The notes under the pieces are model-generated. The model was not told the origin of the DNA and searched no databases. It saw only the letters and a program-made list of their open reading frames with translations. 64,000 nt of DNA from Casuarina equisetifolia (taxonomy: Eukaryota; Streptophyta; Magnoliopsida; Fagales; Casuarinaceae). The translations under genes were made by a program, and so were the position numbers. Below, one piece after another: positions 23,138-34,259 of the stretch (within the stretch, counting starts at the first letter, position 1; each line of letters starts with the position of its first letter). The stretch is taken from contig CM052358.1 in the NCBI GenBank assembly GCA_028551475.1, forward strand, positions 18,998,853 to 19,062,852, written 5' to 3'.

Positions 23138-24047
23138 TATACTTTTTATGTGAATTGAATTTATAAATGAATACTTTGTAAATAAATTCTTACATGAAAA
23201 TAATTTAATACTTGTTTTTTTATTGTTAAAATAAAATTCTTGAGATTACATTCTTTATTGGCAATATATGTGAGAAATTTAAAAGGAGGAAGAAAATCCC
23301 ATCACACAAGCCTTTATGTGACAGCTTTGCTGCATGCAAATTAAAGTATAATTTAAGTCCAAGATTTGGAAGCCCATATTTGTGTTAGAGAGAATACTCG
23401 ACTAGAATGGTGAGGATGTTTGCACATCATGCCTTCAATAAAATGAGTCATATCCTCCTACCCATATGAATACAATGTTATGTCATTGTCATGAGTTTGT
23501 TCATTTGGAATATTGGACATTGTTGAGATATATATAATTTATTTTTTTATGTGAATTCAATTTATAAATGAATACTTTGTAAATAAATTCTTAGATGAAA
23601 ATACTTTAAAACTTTTTTTAATTGTAAAAAGAATTTGTTTTTCCTTGAGATTACATTCTTTGTTGGCAATGAACGTGAGAAATTGGAAAGAAGGGAGAAA
23701 AATCCCATCACACTAGCCTTTATGCTACAGCTTTGGGCACACAAATTAAAGGATGTATTTATATGGCAATCAATCTCTTTCAAGAAAATAAGGAATAACT
23801 AATAAGTATTATTTTTTTAGTAATAAGTTTTAAGTTATGACACAATGAGTTCTTTGTTGGCAATGTAAGTGAGAAATTGGAAAGAAGGGAGAAAAATCCC
23901 ATCACACTAGCCTTTATGCTATAGCTCTGGGCACACAAATTAAAGGATGTATTTATATAGCAATCAATCTCTTTCAAGAAAATAAGGAATAACTAATAAG
24001 TATTATTTTTTTTAGTAATAAGTTTTAAGTTATGACACAATGAGTGA
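23040..24047 (+). repeat. Nested tandem duplications (about 430 bp and about 198 bp units)
   Basis: A younger duplication of about 198 bp covers roughly 23655-23850 and 23851-24047; both units contain GAGAAATTGGAAAGAAGGGA, CCCATCACACTAGCCTTTAT and TATGACACAATGAGT. An older, longer unit is also visible. The sequence TTTGGAATATTGGACATTGT and the following ATAAATGAATACTTTGTAAA occur at about 23087-23180 and again at 23504-23585, each followed by the CCCATCACAC block. An (AT)n run of about 30 bases lies at 23105-23133. There is no coding content. Confidence 0.85.
23340..23460 (+). repeat. Partial third copy of the repeat that received the Copia insertion
   Basis: GTCCAAGATTTGGAAGCCCA, then GTGTTAGAGAGAATACTCGA and GATGTTTGCACATCATGCCT (about 23357-23432) match the segment at 25110-25162/32142-32180 and the segment at 34140-34230. 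This copy has no insertion. Confidence 0.8.
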
Positions 24048-24105
24048 AATTGTGCCCTTTGAACATAACATAAAAATTCAAAAACTTAAATAGTAAGATA
24101 AGATA

Positions 24106-24655
24106 CCCCATTATGTTCACAAAATGTATAGAAGGCAAACCTAATTAAAAACTTGAATGAAAGCATAAGCAACTTGCAAGCCCCCCTGCGGCCCCTTGCT
24201 CAACCTTAAATCTCCCTCTCTCTCACACGCACAAAGTCCAATTGATACACCAACCTTTTTTGTTATGCGAGCCTAGTCGGCTCTACCATAGCCATGGCCA
24301 CCCCTAAGCTCCACTATTTTAGCTTTAGCAATAACCCTTTTGCAACCAACGCCACCAGTTTGGAATATGACCATGTCGGCAACTGGTATTGGACTGGGAA
24401 ACTCTTGAAGGCCAAAATGACTTCAAAGATCTCATTGAGTGCATGGTGGATGATGTAAGATTCCTCTACAAATGACTCTAACGAAGTCCGTCGTAGATGG
24501 GCCTCCCCACTCTGAGTCTAGATTTAATGAGGTGATGGCCGTGGAGGAGGAAACTGCTGGCGATGATAGAAAAGGGAACGAAGATGGAAAGACTGTTAGT
24601 GTATTTCATGGAGGCTCTGTAGGCCCTGCTAGAAGGAATGTTTTAGTGGAAGATG
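24106..24655 (+). other. Segment present here but absent from the paralogous copy at 33655
   Basis: The flanks match the other copy (TTAAATAGTAAGATA on the left, TCCTAGAAGTCACAGGGAAA on the right), but about 550 bp in the middle have no counterpart there. The block is GC-richer than its surroundings (GCCCCCCTGCGGCCCCTTGC at about 24180) and contains the open stretch reading MATPKLHYFSFSNNPFATNA from about 24293, and a 69-codon frame at 24472-24681. I do not recognise either. It could be a captured gene piece, an insertion, or sequence deleted from the other copy. Confidence 0.4.
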
Positions 24656-25162
24656 AATCTTATATTTATTGCTCATCCTAGAAGTCACAGGGAAAAGCTT
24701 TGCTTGTTCGTACCTAATGAAGGCACCATAATACCACTTGAAATTATAATGTACTTTAGTGTTACTACCATGTCGTTTTCTTTTGAGGTCACATAACAAC
24801 TTTCCTATGTTGTTGGAGAAATGCTTGTTTGATATGGATATGAGCATGTCATTGATAAAAATCATTGAATCCTATGAACCCAAACTAATAATAGCACTTG
24901 TTCCATCATCCCGTGTCCTAAATTACTCAAGGGTACATTTCATAAGCTTATAGACGTAATAGAGAGTGTGATAGGAAATCGTTAGTCCATGATTGAATGA
25001 ATATTAGCGAGGCAGATCATCATCATATTCCAAAGTTAATAACGATATTGGGCTTTTTTTTCTCGTTCCCTACCTTCTCACCAGCTGAAGCAACATCTAA
25101 TATCTACTATGCAATTCAAGTCCAAGATTTGGAAGCCCATATATGTGTTAGAGAGAACACTC
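24656..25162 (+). repeat. Duplicated exon-like segment, copy A (holds the Copia insertion)
   Basis: About 500 bp highly similar to 33680-34190, for example TATGGATATGAGCATGTCAT, ATAATAGCACTTGTTCCATC and CAAGGGTACATTTCATAAGC. In one frame it reads short protein-like blocks such as PLEIIMYFSVTTMSFSFEVT and IYYAIQVQDLEAHICVRENT, conserved in the other copy, so an ancestral coding exon is possible. I cannot assign a family. The right end is cut at 25162 by the Copia element and resumes at 32142. Confidence 0.65.
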
Positions 25163-25616
25163 TGTTAGAAAAGAAAAAACTTTATAGGATCTGTATAGAC
25201 AGATTTAAAACACCTTTAAATAATTTTGATTTAGCAAACAAACAAACAAAATGGAATAGATAGAAACATACCACTCTTGCAATCTATTCTTTCGGTGTCA
25301 TAAACCCAATAATGCTCTTTGGAATTCGGGCTTAGGTGAATATCCTCTATTCTCATAAGAATCACTGGCTTGATGAGAAAACCTAGGTTTCATCTATTTG
25401 TGAAAAAGCAACCCTATGAAACCCTAAGAATAATATGAATTTATATCATGAGCTAGAGGATAAGACCTAGTCTTACCTTATGTGCAACCCAATAGGCCCA
25501 CTCATCATGGCCCTATTTAGTTAGCCACGGCCCATATAAGCCAGTCCATATTTAGAACTTATGGACCAACCTAATATTGCCCACTTAAGTAAGCTTAATA
25601 AAAAATTAAGCTTACA
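25163..25616 (-). repeat. 3' LTR of the Copia element
   Basis: About 454 bp, beginning TGTTAGAAAAG and ending AAGCTTACA on the plus strand. It matches 31695-32141. The adjacent TTCTCCCACTTGGGCT is the polypurine tract in reverse. Confidence 0.93.
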
Positions 25617-26063
25617 TTCTCCCACTTGGGCTATATTAAACTGAAATTATACGCATGTTTACATTGATTCAGAAACAGTTCTTAACTAGAATCCAACCAT
25701 ATGAGATCTTAAACTCTGAATCACACTAGTAACTATACTAATTAAGAGATATAGCACCAATCATGACTACAAAAATTTTTAATCTCTTAAAACGGATAAG
25801 TATGGTGATGTGGTAACTATATAACACTTCAACAATATCTGTATGTGTTAATACTGTTGTCAATCTAATTCTCTCTCCTTCGATAACAGAATGTCATTAG
25901 AGAATTCACTTTATGGTTCCAATGAACCTTTAACATATCTTAAACTTTAAAACTCGAGTTAAACTTTATATGTTACAAGATATCCTTATGGCTAACTAAT
26001 TCCAGTCAATGTTTAAGGTATACTTTTACCTTAAGTCTTTAAAGAGAAGATTAAAAGCTCCCA

Positions 26064-28052
26064 CTATACAAAAGCATCCCATGATGCCGCTAAGCCCATG
26101 TTATTGACATGTCTTTCATAAACACAAGGGCTTAGACCCTTAGTAAGCGAATCAGCTATCATATCAAATGTACTAATCGACTCTACTAAAATTTCACCTT
26201 CCTTAACCTTTTCCTTTATGGTTAAGTACTTTATGTCTATATGTTTGGACCCTCCTAGACTTTTGTTATTGTTAATAAACAATATTGCGGCTCTATTATC
26301 ACAGTATAACTTGATTGGTCTATTAACAAAATCAAAGACTTGTAATTCTCTTATAAGGTTCTTTAGCCAAACAGCTTGAATTGATGCTTCATAACATGCC
26401 ATAAATTCTGAATGCATGGTTGAAGATGTCATCATTGTCTATTTTGAGCTTTTCCATGAAATGGCTCCTCTTGCCATCATAAATACATATCCTGATGTAG
26501 ATTTCCAATCATCCTTACATCCAGCAAAATCTAAATTTGTATACCCAACTATCTCTAGTTCTTTTACATGCCTATAAGTCATCATACAATCTTTTATTCT
26601 CTTTAATTACTGTAAGACCTTCTTAACAGTTACCCAATGCTCTTGTTCAGGATTCGATTGATATCTTCCAAGAAGTCCTATTACAAAAGTTATGCCAGGG
26701 CATGTACATACCTGAGCATACATAATACTACCAAGCGCACTCGTATATGGTATATTCTTCATTAAAGCTTTCTCTTCCTCTATCTTAAGGCATTGATCTT
26801 TATTTAATTTATCATTTTTATAGATTGGTACCTTGCCTCCTTTACAATCTTCCATGTTATACCGTTCAAGAATTCGACTTATATATGCCTTTTGAGAAAG
26901 CCCTAATAAATGCCGAGAACGGTCCCTTTGAATTTCAATCCCTAAAACATAAGTTGCTTCACTGAGATCCTTCATATCAAATTGAGTTGACAATAATTCT
27001 TCAGTCTCATGAAGTAATGTTTGACTATTACTTGCAAGCAAAATGTCATCCACATAAAGGACAAGAAAGATCGGAGTGCTCCCACTGATCTTGGTGTATA
27101 TACAACGATCTACTCTATTCTCCATAAAACCACATGAAGTGATAAAACTATCAAACTTTATGTACCATTGTCTAGAAGCTTGCTTTAATCCATAAATAGA
27201 CTTCTTAAGTCTACAAACAAGTTTTTCTCCTTCTTTCATTTCAAAACCTTCAAGTTGTTTCAAATACACTATTTCATCTAGAGTTCCATTCAGAAAAGTA
27301 GTTTTAACATCTATTTGGTACAATTCCATATCAAAATGAGCTACTAAAGCCATTACAATTCTAAAGGAATCTTTAGAAGAAACTGGAGAAAAAGTTTCAT
27401 TATAATCTATTCCTTCTTTCTGTGTGAAACCTTTTGCTACTAATCTAGCTTTAAACCTTTCAACTTGCCCAATAGAACTCCTTTTGATCTTATATACCCA
27501 TTTACAACCAACAGGTTTACAACCTTCGGGTAACTCAACAAGTTTCCAAACATCATGATGATTCATCAATTGCATTGCATCTAACCACAACTTTGCTTGA
27601 GAACTTGAAATTGCTTTTATATATGTTATTGGATCCTTCATAATTTCTATATCATAATCATGTTCACCCAAATAAACTAAATAATCTGGATGAATTGCAA
27701 ATCTTCTTTCTCTAGTTGATCTTCGAAGTATAGGCTCAGGATCTTGATTCTGCACTGGTTGTTCCACAAATGGATTTGAAACTGATGATAAAGGCTCATA
27801 AGTCCTTACAGTTGGTACTATAGGTAATTCTATTTCTTGAGTAGGTAATGAAAACATCACAGACGTACCTACTTCATCTACATCCTGAATAGGTGGAGGA
27901 GTACTACCAGCATTTTTTGCTACATCAAGCTCCAAAAATTTTGTAGTTTGAGACTCTATAATTCTAATTCCTCTAGATGAGTTATAAAAATGATATCTCT
28001 TAGAATGATCAGGATAAGATACAAAGTAACATCTTGTAGTCCTTGAATCCAA
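26064..28052 (-). pseudogene. Copia reverse transcriptase and RNase H region (fossil)
   Basis: Reverse transcriptase with the Copia hallmarks LKQASRQWYIKFDSFI and the YVDDILLAS catalytic motif, preceded by the conserved KWVYKIKR and FKARLVAKGFTQKEGIDYNE blocks. RNase H follows toward lower coordinates with SEFMACYEASIQAVWLKNL, YCDNRAAI and KHIDIKYLTIKEKV. The RT frame is unusually long for a fossil of this age (about 480 codons). Confidence 0.92.
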
Positions 28053-28217
28053 CTTACCTAGAGTTGGATTATATAATTTTACTTCTACAAGACATCCTCA
28101 AACTTTTAAATGGTTTAAACGAGGTACACAACCAGTCCATAACTCAAACGGTGTAAGTGGAACAGCTTTTGTGGGTACTCGATTGAGTATATAAAGAGTT
28201 GTTTTCAAAGCTTCTCC

Positions 28218-28798
28218 TCATAAGAAACCAAGTAAATTGGTTCTACTGATCATACTTCTCACCATATCCATAAGAGTCCTGTTACGTCTTTCAGCTACAC
28301 CATTTTGTTCAAGACTCCCTGACATTGTAAATTGAGCATCTATTCCAGAGTCTTCTAAATATTGAGCAAACGGACCTTTGAGCTGTCCAGCATCGCCATG
28401 TTTGCCATAATATTCTCCCCCTCTATTTGATCTAATAACCTTGATTATTTTTTCCAACTGTTTTTCGACCTCAGTCTTGAAAATCTTAAATTTATCAAGA
28501 GACTCAAACTTTTTCTTAATCAAATACAAGAACCATAACGGGAAAAATCATCTATAAATGTAATAAAATATACATTTCTACATAAAGTTGATGTATAGGG
28601 TCCACTGATATCAGTGTGAGTGATCTCTAAGAGATCAAAACTGCGATTTGTAGTCTTTTTCTTTATCCTGACCATTTTTCCTTTATAACAATCAACAAAT
28701 ATCTCTAGATCATCTTTAAGAGGAGGAAGAATGTTAGACTTTATCAATCTATCCACCCTATCTCTAGAAATGTGACCAAGCCTTTTATGCCACAACAT
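28218..28798 (-). pseudogene. Copia integrase region (fossil)
   Basis: GAG-pre-integrase and integrase core. The HHCC zinc region begins LWHKRLGHISRDRVDRLIKS and includes the Cys of VDCYKGK; the core has HTDISGPY, FIDDFSRYG and then IRSNRGGEYYGKHGD and EQNGVAERRNRTLMDMVRSM. These hold the D-D-E catalytic residues in the expected order. Confidence 0.9.
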
Positions 28799-28924
28799 GT
28801 ATGATTGCTCTTTAGGTAGAGACCTTTTGGGAACAACCTTTTCACAATTGTAGACATTATAGGGAGATAATCTTAATTGATATAAACCATATGATAAAAC
28901 ACAAGATTCAACTTGATTTAAATT

Positions 28925-30030
28925 TTAAAACAAAGTAATCATTGAATTCTTTATTTCAAATGCATAACCATCCAAGTCTAAAATAAAAACTGAAATTAAA
29001 TTTCGTCTAAAAGACGGTACATAAAAAGTGTTCTTCAATAACATTTGAAAACCAGAATCTAATGTCAAAAAAATATCTCCCACAAAGTCTACAGGGACTT
29101 TAGCATTATTCCCAACTATAAGCCATAGTTCATCTTTACTTAGTCTCCACTTGTTTATGAACCCCTGAATGATAAAAGCAACATGATTAGTTGCACCAGT
29201 ATCGAGCCACCAAGAACTTGATGGGGCTATAGATAAATTAGATTCATAAACAAAAATCAAAAAACTATTACCTGCTGGCTTGCACTTTTGAAGCGAAGAT
29301 TTGTATTTGTTATACTCCTTCATGTGACCTTTCTTCTTACAGAAGAAGCAACAGTCACTCTCTTTCTTAAAGAGTGTTTTCTTAACCCCACCTTTATGAC
29401 CAGATGAATTCACATTCTTAGAGGTTGAAGGAATACTTGGATGACTTGGTACAGCTACTCTTTTTCCTTTTCCCACATTTGAATTGAGTGAATACATAAC
29501 CATATGCAACTTGTCTCGCTTCAATTTCTCTTCTTTTACTACTACTTTAGCAATCAGATTGTTAAAAGACTAGCTCTCTTCCTGATTATTATAAGCTGTC
29601 TTAATTATTCCAAATTCAGGAGGAAGCGATTCAGAGCATGGTGGACAACACATGCATCAGGGAGTGCTACATCCAATGCCTTAAGCTTCGTTTGGTAATC
29701 TACAATTCTGATAATATAATCTTTTACATCACCAGCACCATCATACCTCATGGCATATAATACTTGAAGAAGCTGCCCAGTTTCAGCATTTGAAGAGACC
29801 CGATACCTGCTTTCTACAACGTCCATAAATGCCTTAGTTGTTCCATCCATAGCCAACCTACTTTTAAGATGATCCATGATTGACCTCTTCATAGACAATA
29901 AACAAATACGATTGCTCCTTGTCCATGATTCAAAAGCTTTCTTTTGCTCTTCCATACACTCTTCAGTGAGAGTAGCTGGTTGTTCTGTAGTAAAGGCATA
30001 ATGAACATCTGTCATTTCCATTGCGAACAT
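28925..30030 (-). pseudogene. Copia gag, zinc knuckle and protease region (fossil)
   Basis: Gag of the UBN2 type at 29605-30030 (EEQKKAFESWTRSNRICLLS, then AMRYDGAGDVKDYIIRIVDY). A CCHC zinc knuckle-like CCFFCKKKGHMKEYNKY follows at about 29300-29350, then the aspartic protease motif WWLDTGATNHV at about 29180-29215. Confidence 0.88.
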
Positions 30031-30839
30031 AACATCTTCTTTTCATCTTTTAAAGTTCGTACCTGTAAGGGTCTTAATAGTTATCATTTGATTTTTGATA
30101 GGAAAAGTGACTAAAAGTGAGCCAATACAAGATTAGTAATATATGAGTACAATATAAATACAATCACATGATCACATACTTGGAGATTTACAAACTCTAT
30201 CATGTAAACACCTTTGGGCAGAATACATAATAAATCAATGTAAAATCTCAGCATAGTAAAGGCCATAAGAATATTCTAATTTTCATAATCTACCACCTTT
30301 GGGTGTATTAACTAATCCAATTAGTCTAAACACATGCATTTCAACTATCCAATTCTTTATGTTCTAATATATAATCACCTCCTTTGGGAGTATAACTATA
30401 TACTAAAACGAAAACGTCCCCATCTGCATAAGAAAACTTCTTTTGAACACAATTAAGCTGTGCCACTTTGGCAGTCACAACTTAATTGGATCATTCCCAT
30501 ACGTAGGACATGCTTTATGTACTCATGAGAATTTGAATAAACACTTTAACACAATTAAATGCATGCTATATTTACATATATTACCATAATAGCATACAAA
30601 GTATGTATATGAACAAGCTTAAGCATGATAGAAAGAAAACAATATGTCAACATACATGCTCCAATCTTTAAAGCATCAAAAGAGATTGAAAAATATATAA
30701 AACATATCACATAATATATCAAATGTTCGCTATTCAAAAATACACACTCTAGTTCAAACTGTGCTCAATTTGGACCACCCACGCGCTCTCACATGCTAGT
30801 CAAAGTTTTTAGTCAAATGGTTAACTTTTTTGACATTTG

Positions 30840-31110
30840 ACTGTTGACCGTTGACCGGGTCAGGCCCATGGACTCGAATGGGTCGGATCAGGTTGACCCA
30901 AATGGGCCAAACCGGATGGACTAAATCAGGTTGACCTAGATGGGCTAGACCGGGTTGACCTGAATGGGCCGGACCGGGTTGACTTGAATGGGCCCAACCT
31001 TGATGGGCCAGATCAGGCCGAACCCAATGGGCCGGACTGAGCCGATCCGGATGGGCCAGGCCGACCTGACCCAAATGGGTCGAACCACCCTGACTCAGGT
31101 CTAGCCTGGT
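30840..31110 (-). repeat. Degenerate minisatellite in the Copia leader
   Basis: Between the 5' LTR and gag lies a GC-rich block of about nine loose repeats of roughly 26-30 bp built on the plus-strand phrase GGGTTGACCTGAATGGGCCG, with words such as GACCGGGTTGACC and AATGGGCC. It contrasts with the AT-rich remainder of the leader (30060-31690). Confidence 0.75.
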
Positions 31111-31694
31111 TGAGTCTGGATCTGGACAACCCGCAAAGCAGGTCAAACCACGTATTCGGGTCAAAATCAACCGGAACAGAACTTGAACGAATTACAAACA
31201 ATTTTGTTCACGATTCGCTTATTTGTGCAAGATTTGCATGAAATCATCACCAATTCTAGCACAGATCTACTGAAAATCAGTAGTAAACAACTCATTTTGG
31301 CTTATTAGGCCACAAAAAACACCAAATTTGAACCCAAAATTTAAGTTTTCGGACAAAACACATAAACACCTTGAAAATGTGATTTTTTGTGCCAAAAATT
31401 TATGTAGAACCGTAGATCTACATGCACAAAAGCCGATTGTAAGGAGAAATATCTCAATCGGATCAAAATTTCATCAAATTTTGCCCGATTAAGAAATTTG
31501 AGATTTTTGAAATATGAAATTTTCAAAAATCATGTTTTTAACTCCAATAATTCAAAATTTTGTTTAACCAAATAGAAAAACACCCAAAAATTCAACAAAT
31601 CACATTTTTAACCAAATAAAAACCAAACAGATTGTAAGCCAAAATTAAAATCAAAATGGATTTTAAACCTCATCTACGAAGCTCTGATACTACA

Positions 31695-32141
31695 TGTTAG
31701 AAAAGAAAAAACTTTATAGGATCTGCGTAGACACTAAAACACCTTTAAATGATTTTGATTTAGCAAACAAACAAAATGGAATAGATAGAAACATACCGCT
31801 CTTGCGATCAATTCTTTTGGTGTCGTAAACCCAATAATGCTCTTTAGAATTCAAGCTTAGGCGAATATCCTTTATTCTCATAAGAATTACTGGTTTGATG
31901 AGAGAACCTAGGTTTCGTCTCTTTGTGAAAAAGCAACCCTATGAAACCCTAAGAATAATATGAATTTATATCATGAGCTAGAGGATAAGACCTAGCCTTA
32001 CCTTTTGTGCAACCCAATAGGCCCACTCATCATGGCCTTATTTGGTTAGCCACGGCCTACATCAGCCAGTCCATATTTAAAACTTATGAACCAACCTAAT
32101 ATACCCCATTTAAGTAAGCTTAATAAAAACTTAAGCTAACA
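31695..32141 (-). repeat. 5' LTR of the Copia element
   Basis: About 447 bp, same start (TGTTAGAAAAG) as the other LTR and ending GCTAACA, followed at once by the CACTC duplication. The primer site lies immediately to its left on the plus strand. Confidence 0.93.
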
Positions 32142-33535
32142 CACTCGATTAAAATGGTTAAGATGTTTGCACATCATGCCTTCAATGAAATGGGATGTAT
32201 CAACCATAGAGAGAAAAGAATATTAGTGTAAGCAAATTCTCTAATGTACAATAAAGAGAAAAGAATATTAATGTATGTAGTTACGTCATCTTGAGCACAT
32301 GATGGTGGAAAAGATGACTAAACAACCAAAGCGATGGATTAGCCCATTAGAGGATAAAAATTCAGCAAGTATCTTGTCAAATACAAGTATAGGGATAAGA
32401 GTGGGAAAGTGTAGTTTGCTCGTCATATCACACAACAAAGAAAATTTTTTCAAGGGTAGAAAGGCGTTAGGTTCAAAATGTCACATGTGCTTGCTACAAT
32501 GCAAAGATTGTTGGCTCATTTTGTGAGCCTATGTAATATAGACTTATATCAATGAGCATAAACTTACATTTCCTATTGAGACGTGTCAATTTGATTTGTG
32601 ATGGTCCATTATAATTGGAGAGAAAATGCCTTTATTGCACATGGTACTAACTAGTGTGAGCCTATCTTTATCTTCTAGGTCTTGATGAGTAAACAATTGA
32701 ATTGATTGGCTAAGTCTACCTTCTAACTCTTCATTTACATTAATGGTGCAAAAGACTAATGCTTTTTTATTTGTAATTTAAATAAATACCAAAATTATTA
32801 AAAGTAATTGTATGCTTATTGATGCCACTCAAGTTTGTTGGTTGATTAGTGATACTCACTACATTTTTTCATACATTTTGACCTATTTGTTGAACCATTT
32901 GCTTAAATTTTATCATTTCATTATGGTTGGGTATATTTTAAGATGTACTGAGATTTTTTTAGTGTAAGAAAATAAGATATGGTATGTCCATTTTTCATAT
33001 GATTTAATGGTTGCTTCTTCTTTTCTATTGATTGATACATTCATTAGATAGAAATCATAAAGTTAAACAGCCTATGCAATATTTGGAATTACGGACAAGT
33101 GGGCATTATGTCCAGTTGCATATAGATGCCACTGAACCTAATAAGCTCTACTTTGATTTTGTAAATTTCTTTGTTCTTGTGTATAATTAGTCTTTCTTTT
33201 GGAAATGGAACAAATTGAATTTAGAAAGGCACGTGTTTTACTTTGATCAAGGATGCACTTGCTCTTTGTTTTTTGCACCCAAGACCATGAGGTTTTTATC
33301 CTTATTTAGGATTGAACTTTATTCACAATGTTGAAGAGTTGAAGAGTTTCTAGCCTTGATTGATTGGCATAAAGTCTTGGGTTGTTTTTTTTTTACAAAG
33401 GAATTTTATTCACTAATCCAATTTCCCCAAAGCCCTATTTCCAGTTCCCTTTCTCTTTGATTTGTAAAGCTCTACCTTCAAGTCATCAATTCATTAACTT
33501 CTTTTATCTTGTGTGCTTGTATATGATCTGTTTTA
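32142..33535 (+). other. Continuation of duplicated copy A, then unassigned AT-rich sequence
   Basis: The first 60 bases (CACTCGATTAAAATGG, then GATGTTTGCACATCATGCCT) complete the repeat interrupted by the Copia element. A block starting TGTTGGCTCATTTTGTGAGC at about 32510 resembles the block at 51334 that splits the old Copia relic, so it may be an LTR fragment. I see no gene. Confidence 0.45.
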
Positions 33536-33539
33536 AAAG

Positions 33540-34250
33540 CAAGGAATAACTAACAAGTATTATTTTTTAGTAATAAGACGTAATTTATGACACAATGAGT
33601 GAAATTATGCCCTTTGAACATAACATAAAAATTCAAAAACTTAAATAGTAAGATAGTAGTTGATATTAGCTGCATACACTAATATTCTTACTTGTCCTAG
33701 AAATCATAGGGAAAACCTCTGCTTGTTCATACCCAATGAAAGCATTGTAGTACCACCTGAAATTACAATGTACTTTAGTGTTACTACCATGTCCTTTTCT
33801 TTTAAGGTCACATACTTTTTTTCCCACTTTGTTGGAGAAATGCTTATTTGATATGGATATGAGCATGTCATTGATAAAAATCACTGAATCCTATGAATGC
33901 AAACTAATAATAGCACTTGTTCCATCATCTTGTATTCCAAATTTCTCAAGGGTACATTTCATAAGCTTATGGACATATTAGAGAGTGTAATAGGAAAATT
34001 GTCAATCCAAGATTAAATGAATATTAGCGAGGCATATCATCATCATATTCCAAAGTCAATAATGATATCAAGCTTTTTTCTCTTGTTCCCTACCTTCTTG
34101 CCAGCTAAAGCAACAAAATCTAATATCTATTATGCAATTCAAGTCCAAGAATTGGAAGCCCATATATGTGTTAGAGAGAACACTAGATTAAAATGGTTAG
34201 GATGTTTGCACATCATGCTTTCAATGAAATGAGACGTATCAGCCCTGGTA
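33540..34250 (+). repeat. Duplicated exon-like segment, copy B, uninterrupted
   Basis: Matches 23984-24105 and then 24656-25162 plus 32142-32190, skipping the 24106-24655 block and the Copia element. The sequence TTAGAGAGAACACTAGATTA at about 34171 is the empty counterpart of the Copia insertion site. One frame reads IYYAIQVQELEAHICVRENT and then continues to LKWLGCLHIMLSMK and a stop, which suggests an old coding exon of unknown family. Confidence 0.8.
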
Positions 34251-34259
34251 GTAGAAGCC

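Larger units (their letters stand above)
25163..32141 (-). mobile_element. Ty1/Copia LTR retrotransposon, fossil, minus strand
   Basis: Complete from LTR to LTR, about 6.98 kb, flanked by the 5-bp duplication CACTC (25158-25162 and 32142-32146). On the minus strand the order is 5' LTR, a tRNA-Met type primer site (ATCAGAGCTTC just inside the LTR), a long leader with a minisatellite, gag, protease, integrase, reverse transcriptase, RNase H, a polypurine tract (CCCAAGTGGGAGAA) and the 3' LTR. Integrase before reverse transcriptase is the Copia order. The element is broken in several places although the RT block is well kept. The LTRs differ by about 8% by eye, so it is the oldest of the three complete LTR elements here. 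Its lineage within Copia is not decided. Confidence 0.95.

Noticed and set aside
24472-24681. Small acidic protein gene
   Set aside because: The open frame has no recognisable domain, crosses the boundary between the unique block and the duplicated segment, and lacks support.
30796-31201. Gly/Pro-rich frames of 60-124 codons on the minus strand
   Set aside because: They are produced by the GC-rich minisatellite in the Copia leader.
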